Shown: positions 1 to 9,185 of the stretch, piece after piece | Layout of the letters: each line of letters begins with the position of its first letter | Position numbering within the stretch: position 1 is the stretch's first letter | Source: Xanthobacteraceae bacterium | GTDB lineage: Bacteria; Pseudomonadota; Alphaproteobacteria; Rhizobiales; Xanthobacteraceae | Assembly (NCBI GenBank): GCA_019241285.1 | Contig: JAFAXD010000504.1 | Span: forward strand, 1 to 34,480 | Length of the DNA: 34,480 nt | Direction: 5' to 3' | Made by a program: the position numbers and the translations under genes | Notes under the pieces: generated by a model | Told to the model about the DNA's origin: nothing | What the model saw: only the letters and a program-made list of their open reading frames with translations | Databases searched by the model: none

Positions 1-126
1 CCGGCGTGCGAATATATCCGCGGTTGGCTGCTGTACTGTTTGACTGCCTACCTGCGGCTCTCACGCCAGTGCCCGGATTGGTTCGACCCGGGCCGACCGG
101 CGGCAGTCGCCTGAGGAGTTGGTTGA

Positions 127-3100
127 TTATTGGATCGCTTCGATCAGCAACTGCGCATCAGCGACGTCAGGCCGCGTGCAACGCGCGTCGAATGTTTGGT
201 AGATATTCACCAGAACATCGTTCGCTTCAACGCGCTGGCCCCCTTCGGACAGGAGGCGGGCGAGGCTCGTGCCGGTCCGCAGCTCGAACCATCGCGACCC
301 TTGCTCCCGCGCGAGGTCAATCGCGCGCTTGTATCTGCTGATCGCCGCAGCCGGATTGCCGCAACGGACCAGGAGGTCGCCATAGAGGCGATGAATTTCC
401 GGTTCGGCCCATCGCTCGCCTGTACCGGCTGTGATCCGCAGGGCTTCGCGAAATCGTTGATCGGCGAGGTCGCGCTGATCAGCCGCCGCGTGCGCATCCG
501 CAAGAAACGCGAGGCAAATCGGCCGAAAGATACGTGACCCGGTCTTTGCCCAAAGTTCGAGTCCGCTGTGAAACAATTCTACGGCCGTCATGGCGTGACC
601 TGTGCGCGCCACGCGCCAGCCGCGCAGGAAGTGTGCCAGCGCCTGCCAATAAGGGAGACCGCGGTCATTGGCGAACTCCATGAGCTCGCTGTCGATCGCT
701 GCCACCCGTTCGGCATCGCGCAACAGCACGAAGGCCATCCCGGCGTGCCAAAGAGCATAGAACCGCGACTGGTCGTCGCGGTCGAGCCCGCTGCTTTGAG
801 CGAGCGCAGTGTCCGCGGACTGTTCCGCCTCCGCGGGCCGGCCGGCTAGCGCCAACGCCCAGGATCGATATGCGTAGATCCCTATCCCGACATCCTGGCC
901 AAAACGCGCCCGCAGGTTCTGTCCCGTTCTCGAATTGGCGCCATGCTTGCCAGGATCGTAGCGCATGAGTGCCTGATCGAGTGAAGCGATTGCACGGGAC
1001 ATGTAGCCCATGATCAGATGTGATGTTCCGACCAGTCGATGGCCGACTAATATCGGGCCTCCTTCGTCCTGACCTTCGGCGACGGTTAGGAATTCTTCAG
1101 CTTGCTCCAGCATTGCGGCAGGCTTGCCACGGACATAGTGGTGAGCCCAAAGCCCGTACAGGATCGCGAGATGCATTCCCGGGTCATCGACGTGCCCGGA
1201 TAGCTCGCGCGCCTTGGCATAAGCATCGCCGACCTGCCGATCCGCATATCCGCGTTGCTCCAGCAGGGTCCTGGCAAGCGCGATCTGCAACCTCAATTCA
1301 TCGCGCGTGCGCGTCGCGTCGGCGGGTAAACAGACAATTTGCTGCAATGCCTGCGTGATGTTTTCGTGTGCCTCTGTCAAGGCGGAACGCGACAACGCGC
1401 GGTCCCCGGCAATAGACAAATAGCGCACGAATTTCGGCAGATCGTCTGCATGGCGGTAGTGATGCGCGATCAGCTCCGGTTGCGTGTCGACGATCTCTGG
1501 GAAACCCTCTTCCAATGCCCGGGCGATGCGTTGATGGAGTTGTTTTTTGCGAGTGCGGAGCAACATTTTCTCGGCGGCGTCGCGGACCAACGCATGCTTG
1601 AACACATAGGTGTTATCCCCGGACGCGTCTCTACAGTAGACGAGCTCCGAGGCCAGCAGCCGATCCAGCGCGGCATCCAGCACCTGTGCCGGAATGCCGG
1701 CAACGGCGCGCAGGAGCTCGTAGGAGAATTCGCGTCCGATGACGGCCCCGATCTGTGCGATCTCTTTGCCGGGACCCAAACGGTCGAGTCGGGCGAGTAG
1801 CGATTCCTGTAACGTCGCTGGGATCGTCTGCAGATGGACGCCGGCGAGCTCATAGCGCTCCTGATCTTCCCGCAGGACTCCTGCTTCCAGCACCGTCTTG
1901 GTCAGCTCTTCGATAAATAGAGGCACTCCATCGGTGCGGGCCAGAATCTCGCTCAACACCGGCGAGGGCATCGGCTTGCCCCCGGTTACGTGCTCGACCA
2001 ATGCGGCACCGTACTGATGGCCGAGCGGCATCAGCCGAATCGTCGTGATGCGCGGGTCATCGTGCCAGGGGGGAGTGAACTCGGGTCGGGTCGTGATGAG
2101 CAGGAGAACGCGAAGGCGCGCGATGCGCTGAACCAGGAGCGAGAGCTGCTGCAACGAAGTCGGGTCGATCCAATGGGCGTCTTCAAAAATCAGATAGACC
2201 GGTTGCTCCAAAGCTAATGCTTCGAGCTGTGCCAGCAATGCGGCTAACGTCTTTTGCTTGCATTCCGCCGGGCTAAGCTCGTGCAAGCCAAAACTATCTC
2301 TGATCGGCAATTGCAGAAGGTTTGCAATGATTGCAACCTGCTCGGGTGTTGCTGCTGATCGTGCCAAGAGAGCCTCGAGCTTGTCGAGCTTGCCGGCCGG
2401 CGAGTCGTTGCGGTCAAATCCTGCAGCATGTTCAAGCTGGCCAATGATCGGGAACAGCGCCGTATGGGTATGATGCATCGAGCAGAAATAACGCAGCGTG
2501 ATGTGCGGCTCGTTTCTCAGCCTCTCATCGAGCGCGAGCGCGATATGCGATTTACCGATCCCTGGTTCGCCGCAAAGTATTACGACGCACCCTTCGTTGC
2601 GCCGGGCGTCGCGCCACTTGCTCAGCAGCAATTCCATTTCGCTGTCGCGGCCCAACAGCGGCGGCAGTTTACTCTTGTGCCTGGCTTCGAAGCGGCTCTT
2701 CACGTCAGTGGCGCCGATGACATGCCAGACCCTTATTGGGTCGGGCCAGCCTTTCAGGGTGCGAAGCCCGAGATCGCTGTAATCGAAATGGCCGCCGGTC
2801 AACCGCTGTGAATTCGCGTCGATCAGCACCGTCCCCGGGCTTGCCATTTTCTGCAGGCGCGCCGCCAGGTTCGGCGTTTGTCCGATGGCGGCCTGCTCCC
2901 GGACCATGCCGTCGCCCACGAGATCGCCGACCACGACCACGCCTGTGGCAATCCCAATACGGACCCGCAATCCCACGCCAATCTCAGCTTGCAGCGCCCC
3001 GACCGCATCAATCAGCGCCAGGCCTGCCCGGGTCGCCTGGACTGCACTCTCCTCTTCAGCTTGCGGGTAGCCGAAATAGGCAAGCACGCCGTCCCCCATG

Positions 3101-3489
3101 TAGCGGACGACGTTTCCGTTGTGACGGCGCACGACGTCCGTGACGCGGGTGTTGTAGGCGATGAGTACGCGCCGGAAGTCTTCGGGGTCGAGACGAGCCG
3201 AGAGCGCCGAGGAACCAACGAGATCACAGAACATGATTGTCAGCTGGCGTCGCTCGGCATCGTTGAGCGGTGCGGCGTCAGTGGGCATGGGAAGCTCGGT
3301 CCGGCCAGCCCCGCTCCATCGCGCAATGGCGTCCAGAATTTGCAAGCGATGCTGTGCCGGGATCTTGAGATTTTGCAGGTCTTGCTCGGTGAGCCGATGC
3401 ACGTCCGAGACGTCGATGGCGTTCTCGGCGAAGCGTTGGGCGTACTCGGTGAGGCCGATCGATCTTAGCCAGTCGGCAATGCCCTGCAT
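127..3489 (-). CDS. SAM-domain / class III nucleotide cyclase / AAA ATPase / TPR signalling protein
   Basis: 1120 residues. An N-terminal SAM-like domain (about 1-60) is followed by a class III adenylate/guanylate cyclase domain (about 80-260). Metal-binding aspartates are D89 (FCDLVGSS) and D133 (YMGDGVLAYFG), and the N207/R211 pair sits in TPNLAARL. An AAA/NACHT-like ATPase follows, with P-loop GEPGIGKS at 307-314 and Walker B-like VYLIFEDAHWIDP at 431-443. The C-terminal half is helical and TPR-like. Proteins of this build are common in rhizobia; most have no known ligand. The position before GDG that is usually the adenine-selecting lysine is R129, so the cyclase product, or activity at all, is uncertain. 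The ATG at 3489 has only a weak Shine-Dalgarno but begins the SAM domain properly. Monocistronic on the minus strand. Confidence 0.9.
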   Translation of the reverse strand: MQGIADWLRSIGLTEYAQRFAENAIDVSDVHRLTEQDLQNLKIPAQHRLQILDAIARWSGAGRTELPMPTDAAPLNDAERRQLTIMFCDLVGSSALSARLDPEDFRRVLIAYNTRVTDVVRRHNGNVVRYMGDGVLAYFGYPQAEEESAVQATRAGLALIDAVGALQAEIGVGLRVRIGIATGVVVVGDLVGDGMVREQAAIGQTPNLAARLQKMASPGTVLIDANSQRLTGGHFDYSDLGLRTLKGWPDPIRVWHVIGATDVKSRFEARHKSKLPPLLGRDSEMELLLSKWRDARRNEGCVVILCGEPGIGKSHIALALDERLRNEPHITLRYFCSMHHTHTALFPIIGQLEHAAGFDRNDSPAGKLDKLEALLARSAATPEQVAIIANLLQLPIRDSFGLHELSPAECKQKTLAALLAQLEALALEQPVYLIFEDAHWIDPTSLQQLSLLVQRIARLRVLLLITTRPEFTPPWHDDPRITTIRLMPLGHQYGAALVEHVTGGKPMPSPVLSEILARTDGVPLFIEELTKTVLEAGVLREDQERYELAGVHLQTIPATLQESLLARLDRLGPGKEIAQIGAVIGREFSYELLRAVAGIPAQVLDAALDRLLASELVYCRDASGDNTYVFKHALVRDAAEKMLLRTRKKQLHQRIARALEEGFPEIVDTQPELIAHHYRHADDLPKFVRYLSIAGDRALSRSALTEAHENITQALQQIVCLPADATRTRDELRLQIALARTLLEQRGYADRQVGDAYAKARELSGHVDDPGMHLAILYGLWAHHYVRGKPAAMLEQAEEFLTVAEGQDEGGPILVGHRLVGTSHLIMGYMSRAIASLDQALMRYDPGKHGANSRTGQNLRARFGQDVGIGIYAYRSWALALAGRPAEAEQSADTALAQSSGLDRDDQSRFYALWHAGMAFVLLRDAERVAAIDSELMEFANDRGLPYWQALAHFLRGWRVARTGHAMTAVELFHSGLELWAKTGSRIFRPICLAFLADAHAAADQRDLADQRFREALRITAGTGERWAEPEIHRLYGDLLVRCGNPAAAISRYKRAIDLAREQGSRWFELRTGTSLARLLSEGGQRVEANDVLVNIYQTFDARCTRPDVADAQLLIEAIQ

Positions 3490-3721
3490 ACCAATCCCAT
3501 CGCACCCACGTCATCTTAACACAAATGACGGTTGCGAACACACCACGGTTGCTCAGCTTAGGGACGATTCGCTCTAACGAAGCCAGTCTCGGCGCCGCCT
3601 ACACGCGCTTAACGCGAATTAAAGTATGAGGCGCGTACTGATATATGCAATCACCATCGCTGGTGACCAATCGAATACGCGCGAAATCCGACAGCGGCCG
3701 CAATACCGCGTGCCGCGGCTC

Positions 3722-4912
3722 TCAGCGTTGCGAGATGGTGCGATGCCGCCCAGCGTCGTGATCCTGGTCGACGGTCCGCACCGCGTCTCCCGGCCTCACC
3801 CCGTCCGGTGGGTTCTCGACCACACGATCGTCGGAGTTGAGGCCTGAGGCGACTTCGATCTCGTTGCCGAGATCGCGCGCGACAGTGATTTGCCTGAGCA
3901 CAATCCGATTGTTGTCGTCGACGACGGCGACGCGCAGCCCGTGTTGATCGAAGATGAGCGCGCTTGCCGGGATGTTGATGGCGACATCGGGATGCGGCAG
4001 TTCGAACGTGACTGTGGCGAATGCGCCTGTCATCAGCTCCCGCTTGCTGTTGTCGACGATGAGCAGCATCCGGGTTGTTCCCGACGCAACATCGACGGCT
4101 TGAGCGGACGCCTCTACGGTCGCCGGGAAGCGGCGTCCCGGATATTCAGGCACCGAGATTTGCGCACGTGTGCCGATCGCTATGCTGGGCACGTAATTTT
4201 GCGGAACGTTGACGTAGACGCGCAATTTGCTGGTGTCCGACACGATGAACAAAGCCGCCCCGCCGCCGGCACCTGCGTTGATCAACGCGCCTACATCGGT
4301 ATTGCGGGCGGTGACTAATCCGTCGAAGGGCGCGGTGATGCGCTTGTATTGTTCCAACACGCGCAGACGATCGAGATTGGCCTGGGCCGACTTCACGAGC
4401 CCTTCCTTGTTCGAGGCATCGGCGGTGCGCTGGTCGAGGTCTTGCTTGGCCAGACTCCCGGTCGTGATGAGTTGCTGGCCCCTCAGCAGCGTCGCCTGTG
4501 CGAGCTTGAGGTTCGCCTGTGCGGCGGTGAGATCGGCCGCGGCCTGCATGATCTGCTGGTCGAGGTCCGGCGCATCGATCTCGCCAAGCAGCTGGCCAGC
4601 TTTCACTGGTGTGCCGATGTCGGCCTGCCAGCTTTTCAGGTAGCCGCTGACCCGCGCGAAGATCGGCGCCTGCACGTAAGCCTCGAGCCTGCCTGGCAGA
4701 TCCAATGTCGTACGCTGGCCGCGGGTGTCCGGCTTGGCAACGCCAACCACGGGCACGGCCTGTGCCTCGGTCCACGCGGACAGCTTGGCATCCGCCATCT
4801 TGCGCGTGGTGAGACCCATGGTGACCAGCACGGCACAGACCGCGACGGCGAGGATGCCGGCGAAACGCAGTCGCCGGCGGGAAATAGCCGGGGGCGTGGA
4901 CTCAGGCTGCAT
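3722..4912 (-). CDS. RND efflux periplasmic adaptor (membrane fusion protein)
   Basis: 396 residues from the preferred ATG at 4912 (MQPESTPPAISRRR). The longer ORF-track start at 5011 lies deep inside the pump gene and is less likely. A single N-terminal membrane anchor (RFAGILAVAVCAVLVTMGL) is followed by a lipoyl half-motif (VQAPIFARVSGYLKSWQADIGTPVKAGQLLGEID), an alanine/glutamine-rich helical hairpin, the second lipoyl half (KRITAPFDGLVTARNTDVGALI) and beta-barrel and membrane-proximal domains. This is the HlyD/AcrA-type adaptor that couples an inner-membrane RND pump to an outer-membrane channel. Its start overlaps the end of the pump gene by 11 bases, suggesting translational coupling. 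No TolC-like gene is in the window, so the channel must be encoded elsewhere. Substrate unknown. Confidence 0.93.
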   Translation of the reverse strand: MQPESTPPAISRRRLRFAGILAVAVCAVLVTMGLTTRKMADAKLSAWTEAQAVPVVGVAKPDTRGQRTTLDLPGRLEAYVQAPIFARVSGYLKSWQADIGTPVKAGQLLGEIDAPDLDQQIMQAAADLTAAQANLKLAQATLLRGQQLITTGSLAKQDLDQRTADASNKEGLVKSAQANLDRLRVLEQYKRITAPFDGLVTARNTDVGALINAGAGGGAALFIVSDTSKLRVYVNVPQNYVPSIAIGTRAQISVPEYPGRRFPATVEASAQAVDVASGTTRMLLIVDNSKRELMTGAFATVTFELPHPDVAINIPASALIFDQHGLRVAVVDDNNRIVLRQITVARDLGNEIEVASGLNSDDRVVENPPDGVRPGDAVRTVDQDHDAGRHRTISQR

Positions 4913-7900
4913 GGGGTTCTCCGACGGGCTCAATCGCCGGCGCGGGCGCGCGCCGACCATGGAGCAGGCTGAAAACAACAGGGACGAAGATGAGCGTTGC
5001 GACCGTGGCAAAGATCAGGCCGCCGACCACGGCGCGCCCAAGAGGAGCGTTCTGCTCGCCGCCTTCACCAAGGCCGAGCGACATCGGCAGCATGCCGATG
5101 ACCATGGCTAGCGCAGTCATGAGCACCGGGCGGAAGCGCACAAACCCGGCTTCGAGCGCGGCAGCAACCGGATCGCCGAGCGCGTCGAGCCGCTCGCGCG
5201 CAAAGCTGATCACGAGGACGCTGTTCGCGGTGGCGACGCCCATGCACATGATGGCACCCGTGAGCGCCGGCACCGACAGCGTCGTTCCGGTCGCGAACAG
5301 CATCCAGACAATGCCGGCAAGCGCCGCTGGAAGTGCCGTGATGATGACGAACGGATCGGTCCAGGACTGAAAGTTGACGACGATCAGCAAATAGATGAGG
5401 ACGACGGCTCCGAGCAATCCGAACAGCAGTCCCGAAAACGCGCTGTTCATGGTGTTGACCTGTCCCAGCATCGCGACCTGCACGCCTTTCGGGCGAAGGC
5501 TGGCCGTTTCATCCAGGACTTTCTGAACGTCGGCCGCCACTGCACCGAGGTCGCGGCCCTGGGTCGTGCCGTAGATCTGCACCATATTCTGGATGTTGTA
5601 TTGCGACACGACCGCGGGCGTGCCGGTGCGGTTGATGTCGGCGATCGCGCCCAACGTTTGCGCGCCCGCGCCCGGGGCCGTAATCGGCAAGTTCCTGAGC
5701 GCGCTCAGTGAGTCCATTTGGTATTGCGGCGTCTGCATGACGATGGAGTACTGCACGCCGTTCTCGGGATTGAGCCAGAACGTGGGCGCAACCTGGCTAC
5801 TGCCGGCGAGATTCACGACCATGCTGTTCGTTACATCGCGCTCGGTGACGCCGACATATTCGGCGCGGGTGCGGTCAACGTCGACATTGAAACTCGGTCC
5901 TCGGTCTGATTGCTGGATGCGAACATCGACAAGGCCGGGGACGTGCCGCAGCCGGCGCAGCAGCTCATCGGCGTAGGCATAGTCTGCATCGAGGCGCGGA
6001 CCGCGAATCTGTACGTCGATTGGAGCCGGTGCGCCGAAGTTGAGAATCTGGCTGATGATGTCGGGCGGAAGAAACGAGAAGGTCGTTCCCGGAAAGTGTG
6101 CCGGCAGCTCTTCTCGCAGCTGGCGCACGTAAGTCGCCGTCGGCTTGTGCTCCTCGGTGAGCTTGATCTGGATGTCGCCGTCCTGCGAACCGATGATTCC
6201 GGTGTTGTTGTAGGTCATATTGATGCCGCTGACCGGAACGCCGATATTGTCGACGATCGTTGCCAGCTCGTTTGCCGGCACGATTTCGCGGATGGCTTTT
6301 TCGATCGCGGCGAATTCCTCGGCGCCGACCTCGACACGGGTGCCGACCGGCGTGCGCACGTGCATCAGGATTTGGCCGGCATCAACCGACGGGAAGAAAT
6401 CGCGGCCCAGATAAGGCGCGAGTGCAAATGACGCGACGATGGCGCCCAGAAAGCCGATGACGAAAACGGCCCGTCGGCGCAGCGCCATTCCCAACAGGGC
6501 GCAATAAAAGGCCCGAAAACCCTCGAATCCCCGCTCGAACCAGCGTTGAAAGCGCACGAACGGATTGCGTGAAGGCGGCATCGCCCCATCAAGGCCATGC
6601 ATGTCCGTATGTGGCGCGTGGGGCTTGAGCAAATACATGGCCATGGTCGGGACGAGGGTTCGGGACAGGATGAACGACCAGACCATGGCCGACATGACGG
6701 CTTCCGCCATGGGCACGAACAGAAATCGCGGTACGCCGGTGAGAAAGAACATCGGTATGAACACGATGCAGATGCACAGCATCGAGACAAAGGCGGGCAC
6801 CACGATCTGCGCGGCGCCATCCATGATGGCGGTCTCGACGTCCTTGCCCTGCTCCAGATGCCAGTTGATGTTTTCGATCGTCACCGTTGCTTCATCGACC
6901 AGAATGCCGACGGCAAGTGCGAGCCCGCCCAGGGTCATAATGTTGAGGGTCTCACCCAATGCCCAAAGGGTTGCGATCGAGCCCAGCACCGACAGCGGGA
7001 TGGATGTTGCAATGATGAGGGTCGAGCGCACGCTTCCCAGGAACAAAAGAATCATCACGCTGGTGAGCGCGGCGGCGATAAGCCCTTCGCGGATCACGCC
7101 ACCGATCGCGGCGTTGATGAAAATCGACTGATCGCCGAGCAGTGCGATGTTGAGATTTTCGGGCAGGATCTCCTTGAGCTCCTGCACCTTCTTCTTGATC
7201 CCTTCGATGATCGCTAATGTCGACACCGAACCATTCTTGAGCACCTGCATCAGGACGGAGCGGCTGCCGTCCACGTGCACGATATTGGTTTGCGGCGAAT
7301 TGCCGTCACGCACGTGGGCGACGTCCCGGATGTAGACCATCGCGCCGTCGACGCTCTTGATCGGCAGGTCGGCGAGCTCGTTGATCAGCGAGGGCGCGTT
7401 ATTGAGCTTGATGGTGTACTCGAACCGACCAATCTTCTCGGTGCCAACCGGGGTGATCAGGTTCTGCGCCGCCAAGGCGTTGGCGACGTCCTGGCTCGAC
7501 AAGCTCCGCGCCTGCATCGCAGCCGAGTCGAGATCGATCTGAACCTGGCGGGATTTGCCGCCATACGGATAAGGGATTGCCGCACCCGGAACGGTAATGA
7601 GCGGCGTGCGGACCACATAGAGGCCAAGGTCCGCCAGTTGCTGCTCCGACAAGCCCTGTCCGGCCAGCGCTAGTTGAATGATCGGAACGGTGGTCGCGTT
7701 GTAGTTGAGGATCAGCGGTGGCGTGGTGCCCGGCGGCATTTGCTTGAGCACCGTCTGCGACACCGACGTGACCTGCGCATTGGCAATGCGGATGTCGGCA
7801 CCGGGTTGAAAGAAAACCTTAACGATGCCGAGTCCGTTGTACGAGGTCGCCTCGACATGCTCGATGTCATTGACCGTCGTCGTCAACACTCGCTGATATT

Positions 7901-8099
7901 GGGACACCATGCGGCCGGCCATCTGATCGGGCGACAGGCCGGTGTACTGCCAAATGGCAGCGATGATCGGGATGCGGATTTCTGGAAAAATATCGATGGG
8001 CGCGCGCAAGGCCGCGAGCGAGCCGGTGATCAGAATGAGCAGGGCGAGCACGACAAACGTGTACGGCCGCCGCAACGCGATGCGGACCAGGGCAACCAT
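4902..8099 (-). CDS. RND efflux transporter permease (AcrB/HAE1-like)
   Basis: 1065 residues, the normal size for an RND pump. It has TM1 at the N terminus (PYTFVVLALLILITGSLAAL), a large periplasmic porter domain, a central TM bundle with GILVDEATVTIENI, a second periplasmic loop and a C-terminal TM bundle with RFRPVLMTALAMVIGMLPMSLG. The protein exports small molecules using the proton gradient, in complex with the adaptor gene that follows it. Against AcrB, D407 is kept (D402 here), D408 is replaced by E403 and the TM10 lysine K940 aligns with A958 (GVATANSVLVI). That is an altered proton-relay set, seen by hand alignment only. The ATG at 8099 has a poor Shine-Dalgarno. First gene of a two-gene operon; substrate unknown. 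Confidence 0.95.
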   Translation of the reverse strand: MVALVRIALRRPYTFVVLALLILITGSLAALRAPIDIFPEIRIPIIAAIWQYTGLSPDQMAGRMVSQYQRVLTTTVNDIEHVEATSYNGLGIVKVFFQPGADIRIANAQVTSVSQTVLKQMPPGTTPPLILNYNATTVPIIQLALAGQGLSEQQLADLGLYVVRTPLITVPGAAIPYPYGGKSRQVQIDLDSAAMQARSLSSQDVANALAAQNLITPVGTEKIGRFEYTIKLNNAPSLINELADLPIKSVDGAMVYIRDVAHVRDGNSPQTNIVHVDGSRSVLMQVLKNGSVSTLAIIEGIKKKVQELKEILPENLNIALLGDQSIFINAAIGGVIREGLIAAALTSVMILLFLGSVRSTLIIATSIPLSVLGSIATLWALGETLNIMTLGGLALAVGILVDEATVTIENINWHLEQGKDVETAIMDGAAQIVVPAFVSMLCICIVFIPMFFLTGVPRFLFVPMAEAVMSAMVWSFILSRTLVPTMAMYLLKPHAPHTDMHGLDGAMPPSRNPFVRFQRWFERGFEGFRAFYCALLGMALRRRAVFVIGFLGAIVASFALAPYLGRDFFPSVDAGQILMHVRTPVGTRVEVGAEEFAAIEKAIREIVPANELATIVDNIGVPVSGINMTYNNTGIIGSQDGDIQIKLTEEHKPTATYVRQLREELPAHFPGTTFSFLPPDIISQILNFGAPAPIDVQIRGPRLDADYAYADELLRRLRHVPGLVDVRIQQSDRGPSFNVDVDRTRAEYVGVTERDVTNSMVVNLAGSSQVAPTFWLNPENGVQYSIVMQTPQYQMDSLSALRNLPITAPGAGAQTLGAIADINRTGTPAVVSQYNIQNMVQIYGTTQGRDLGAVAADVQKVLDETASLRPKGVQVAMLGQVNTMNSAFSGLLFGLLGAVVLIYLLIVVNFQSWTDPFVIITALPAALAGIVWMLFATGTTLSVPALTGAIMCMGVATANSVLVISFARERLDALGDPVAAALEAGFVRFRPVLMTALAMVIGMLPMSLGLGEGGEQNAPLGRAVVGGLIFATVATLIFVPVVFSLLHGRRAPAPAIEPVGEPHAA

Positions 8100-8508
8100 G
8101 CGATAAAATGTTCCCGCTCTTTTCTTGACATGCCTCGCCGCGTCCGGCTCAAGCCAGAAGCAACACGGCTCGCGCAGTCACCCCCAACGAGACTCCGCTC
8201 GTTGCAGTGCAACATACTCGGGTTCGCGTCCGAGACAATTCACAAATATGTATGGGGCCTCTCCGCATTCAGCATTTCTCGACGCGGAATAACAAGATTT
8301 TGCCACATCAAGACGCATCGCGTGACATTTTGCGCAACGCGCTGCTCAGCGTTCAGGCAATGCGGCAGGTTGCTTGCGAGTATGCGCGCGCGGTGCGGAA
8401 GGATTCCATGCTCGCGCACGATTCGCGGGATGATTTTCTTCCGATCATTACACCGTTGTAACTTTGATTTGAGTCTAACAGTTGAACAACGTACAATCGC
8501 GGCTGAGA
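8100..8508. other. Intergenic region upstream of the RND operon
   Basis: About 409 bases separate the 3' end of the six-TM membrane-protein gene from the start of the RND operon, both on the minus strand. The short ORFs here are not convincing. The region should hold the RND promoter, but I found no clear -35/-10 pair. The one notable element is a perfect 13-base palindrome at 8201-8213. Confidence 0.6.
8201..8213. promoter_or_regulatory. Palindrome GTTGCA-G-TGCAAC, candidate operator
   Basis: A perfect 6-base inverted repeat around one central base lies about 100 bases upstream of the RND pump start. Efflux operons are often repressed by dimeric TetR, MarR or LysR proteins binding such sites. 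No regulator gene is adjacent, so this is only a positional suggestion. Confidence 0.25.
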
Positions 8509-9183
8509 TCACGCTTGGCTTGCGATGGTAAGTACCAGCGACACGGCGCCGACCAGCACGAGGCTCGCGGCCCATACCGAGTCGAGGTTGAACCAGCTGC
8601 GCGACAGGAAGCGCAGGCCCAAGTAACGATACACAAGCCACGCCAGGATGCCGCCGGCCGTGATCATCGCCAGGGCATGGACGACGGCGACCAGCACCGC
8701 CATGGTCAGGTTCGCATCGATCAGCGTACCGGCAGCTTCATGACCGGGGTCGAGATCAGCCGTGCGGCACAGTCCCAGATAGATTGGCACGAGCATCAGT
8801 CCGGCGCCGTGGGCGATCGCAACAACAAATGACCATAGCGCGAGCTGGGTCGGCGGAATGCGCGCTAGCACGCGGGGGTGGCGCTGGTTGATCAGGCGAA
8901 AGACGCCGAAAGCGATGACGATCAGGCTGGCGGCGATCTGGATCGGCTGCCGCCATTCGACGAGCGCGAGCAGCAGCGCGAAGGGCAGAATGACCAACAA
9001 GATTGCCAGCAGATGGCCGAGGGTCAGCGGTCCAAGCGCCGTCACGAGGGCGCGCGCGTTGCGTTCGAGCAGTCCGGCCGAGACCGCGAGCGGCCACCCC
9101 ATCCCGGGATTGAGCCCGTGATAGATACCGCTCGCGACGACTGCGAGCCACAGGCCCGCCGGTGTCCAATCCGCGTCCGGCAA
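8509..9183 (-). CDS. Six-TM membrane protein of unknown function, downstream of the SBP56 gene
   Basis: 224 residues, very hydrophobic, with about six membrane segments. Histidines and glycines sit within or next to helices in motifs that look functional: GIYHGLNPGMGWPL near the N terminus, LTLGHLLA, VAIAHGAGLMLVPIYLG and AVVHALAM. This layout recalls small metal-ion or sulfur-compound exporters (NicO/TauE-like), but I do not recognise the family firmly. The ORF-track start is a TTG only 2 bases after the TAA of the SBP56 gene, with a weak ribosome site, so translation is probably coupled to that gene. A slightly internal start is possible. The tight junction suggests a shared role, for example moving the copper, sulfide or formaldehyde side of the methanethiol reaction; that is inference. 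Confidence 0.75.
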   Translation of the reverse strand: MPDADWTPAGLWLAVVASGIYHGLNPGMGWPLAVSAGLLERNARALVTALGPLTLGHLLAILLVILPFALLLALVEWRQPIQIAASLIVIAFGVFRLINQRHPRVLARIPPTQLALWSFVVAIAHGAGLMLVPIYLGLCRTADLDPGHEAAGTLIDANLTMAVLVAVVHALAMITAGGILAWLVYRYLGLRFLSRSWFNLDSVWAASLVLVGAVSLVLTIASQA

Positions 9184-9185
9184 CT

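Noticed and set aside
75-100. tRNA-like GGTTCGACCC string
   Set aside because: No matching T-stem, acceptor stem or anticodon arm could be built around it.
1-126. Gene at the left window edge (6-341 plus-strand frame)
   Set aside because: The frame overlaps the cyclase gene's end and has shadow-like composition; nothing convincing is seen in the first 126 bases.
3651-3666. Hairpin TCACCA-TCGC-TGGTGA after the RND adaptor gene as a terminator
   Set aside because: Only a 6-base stem and no T-run on the relevant strand; too weak to call.
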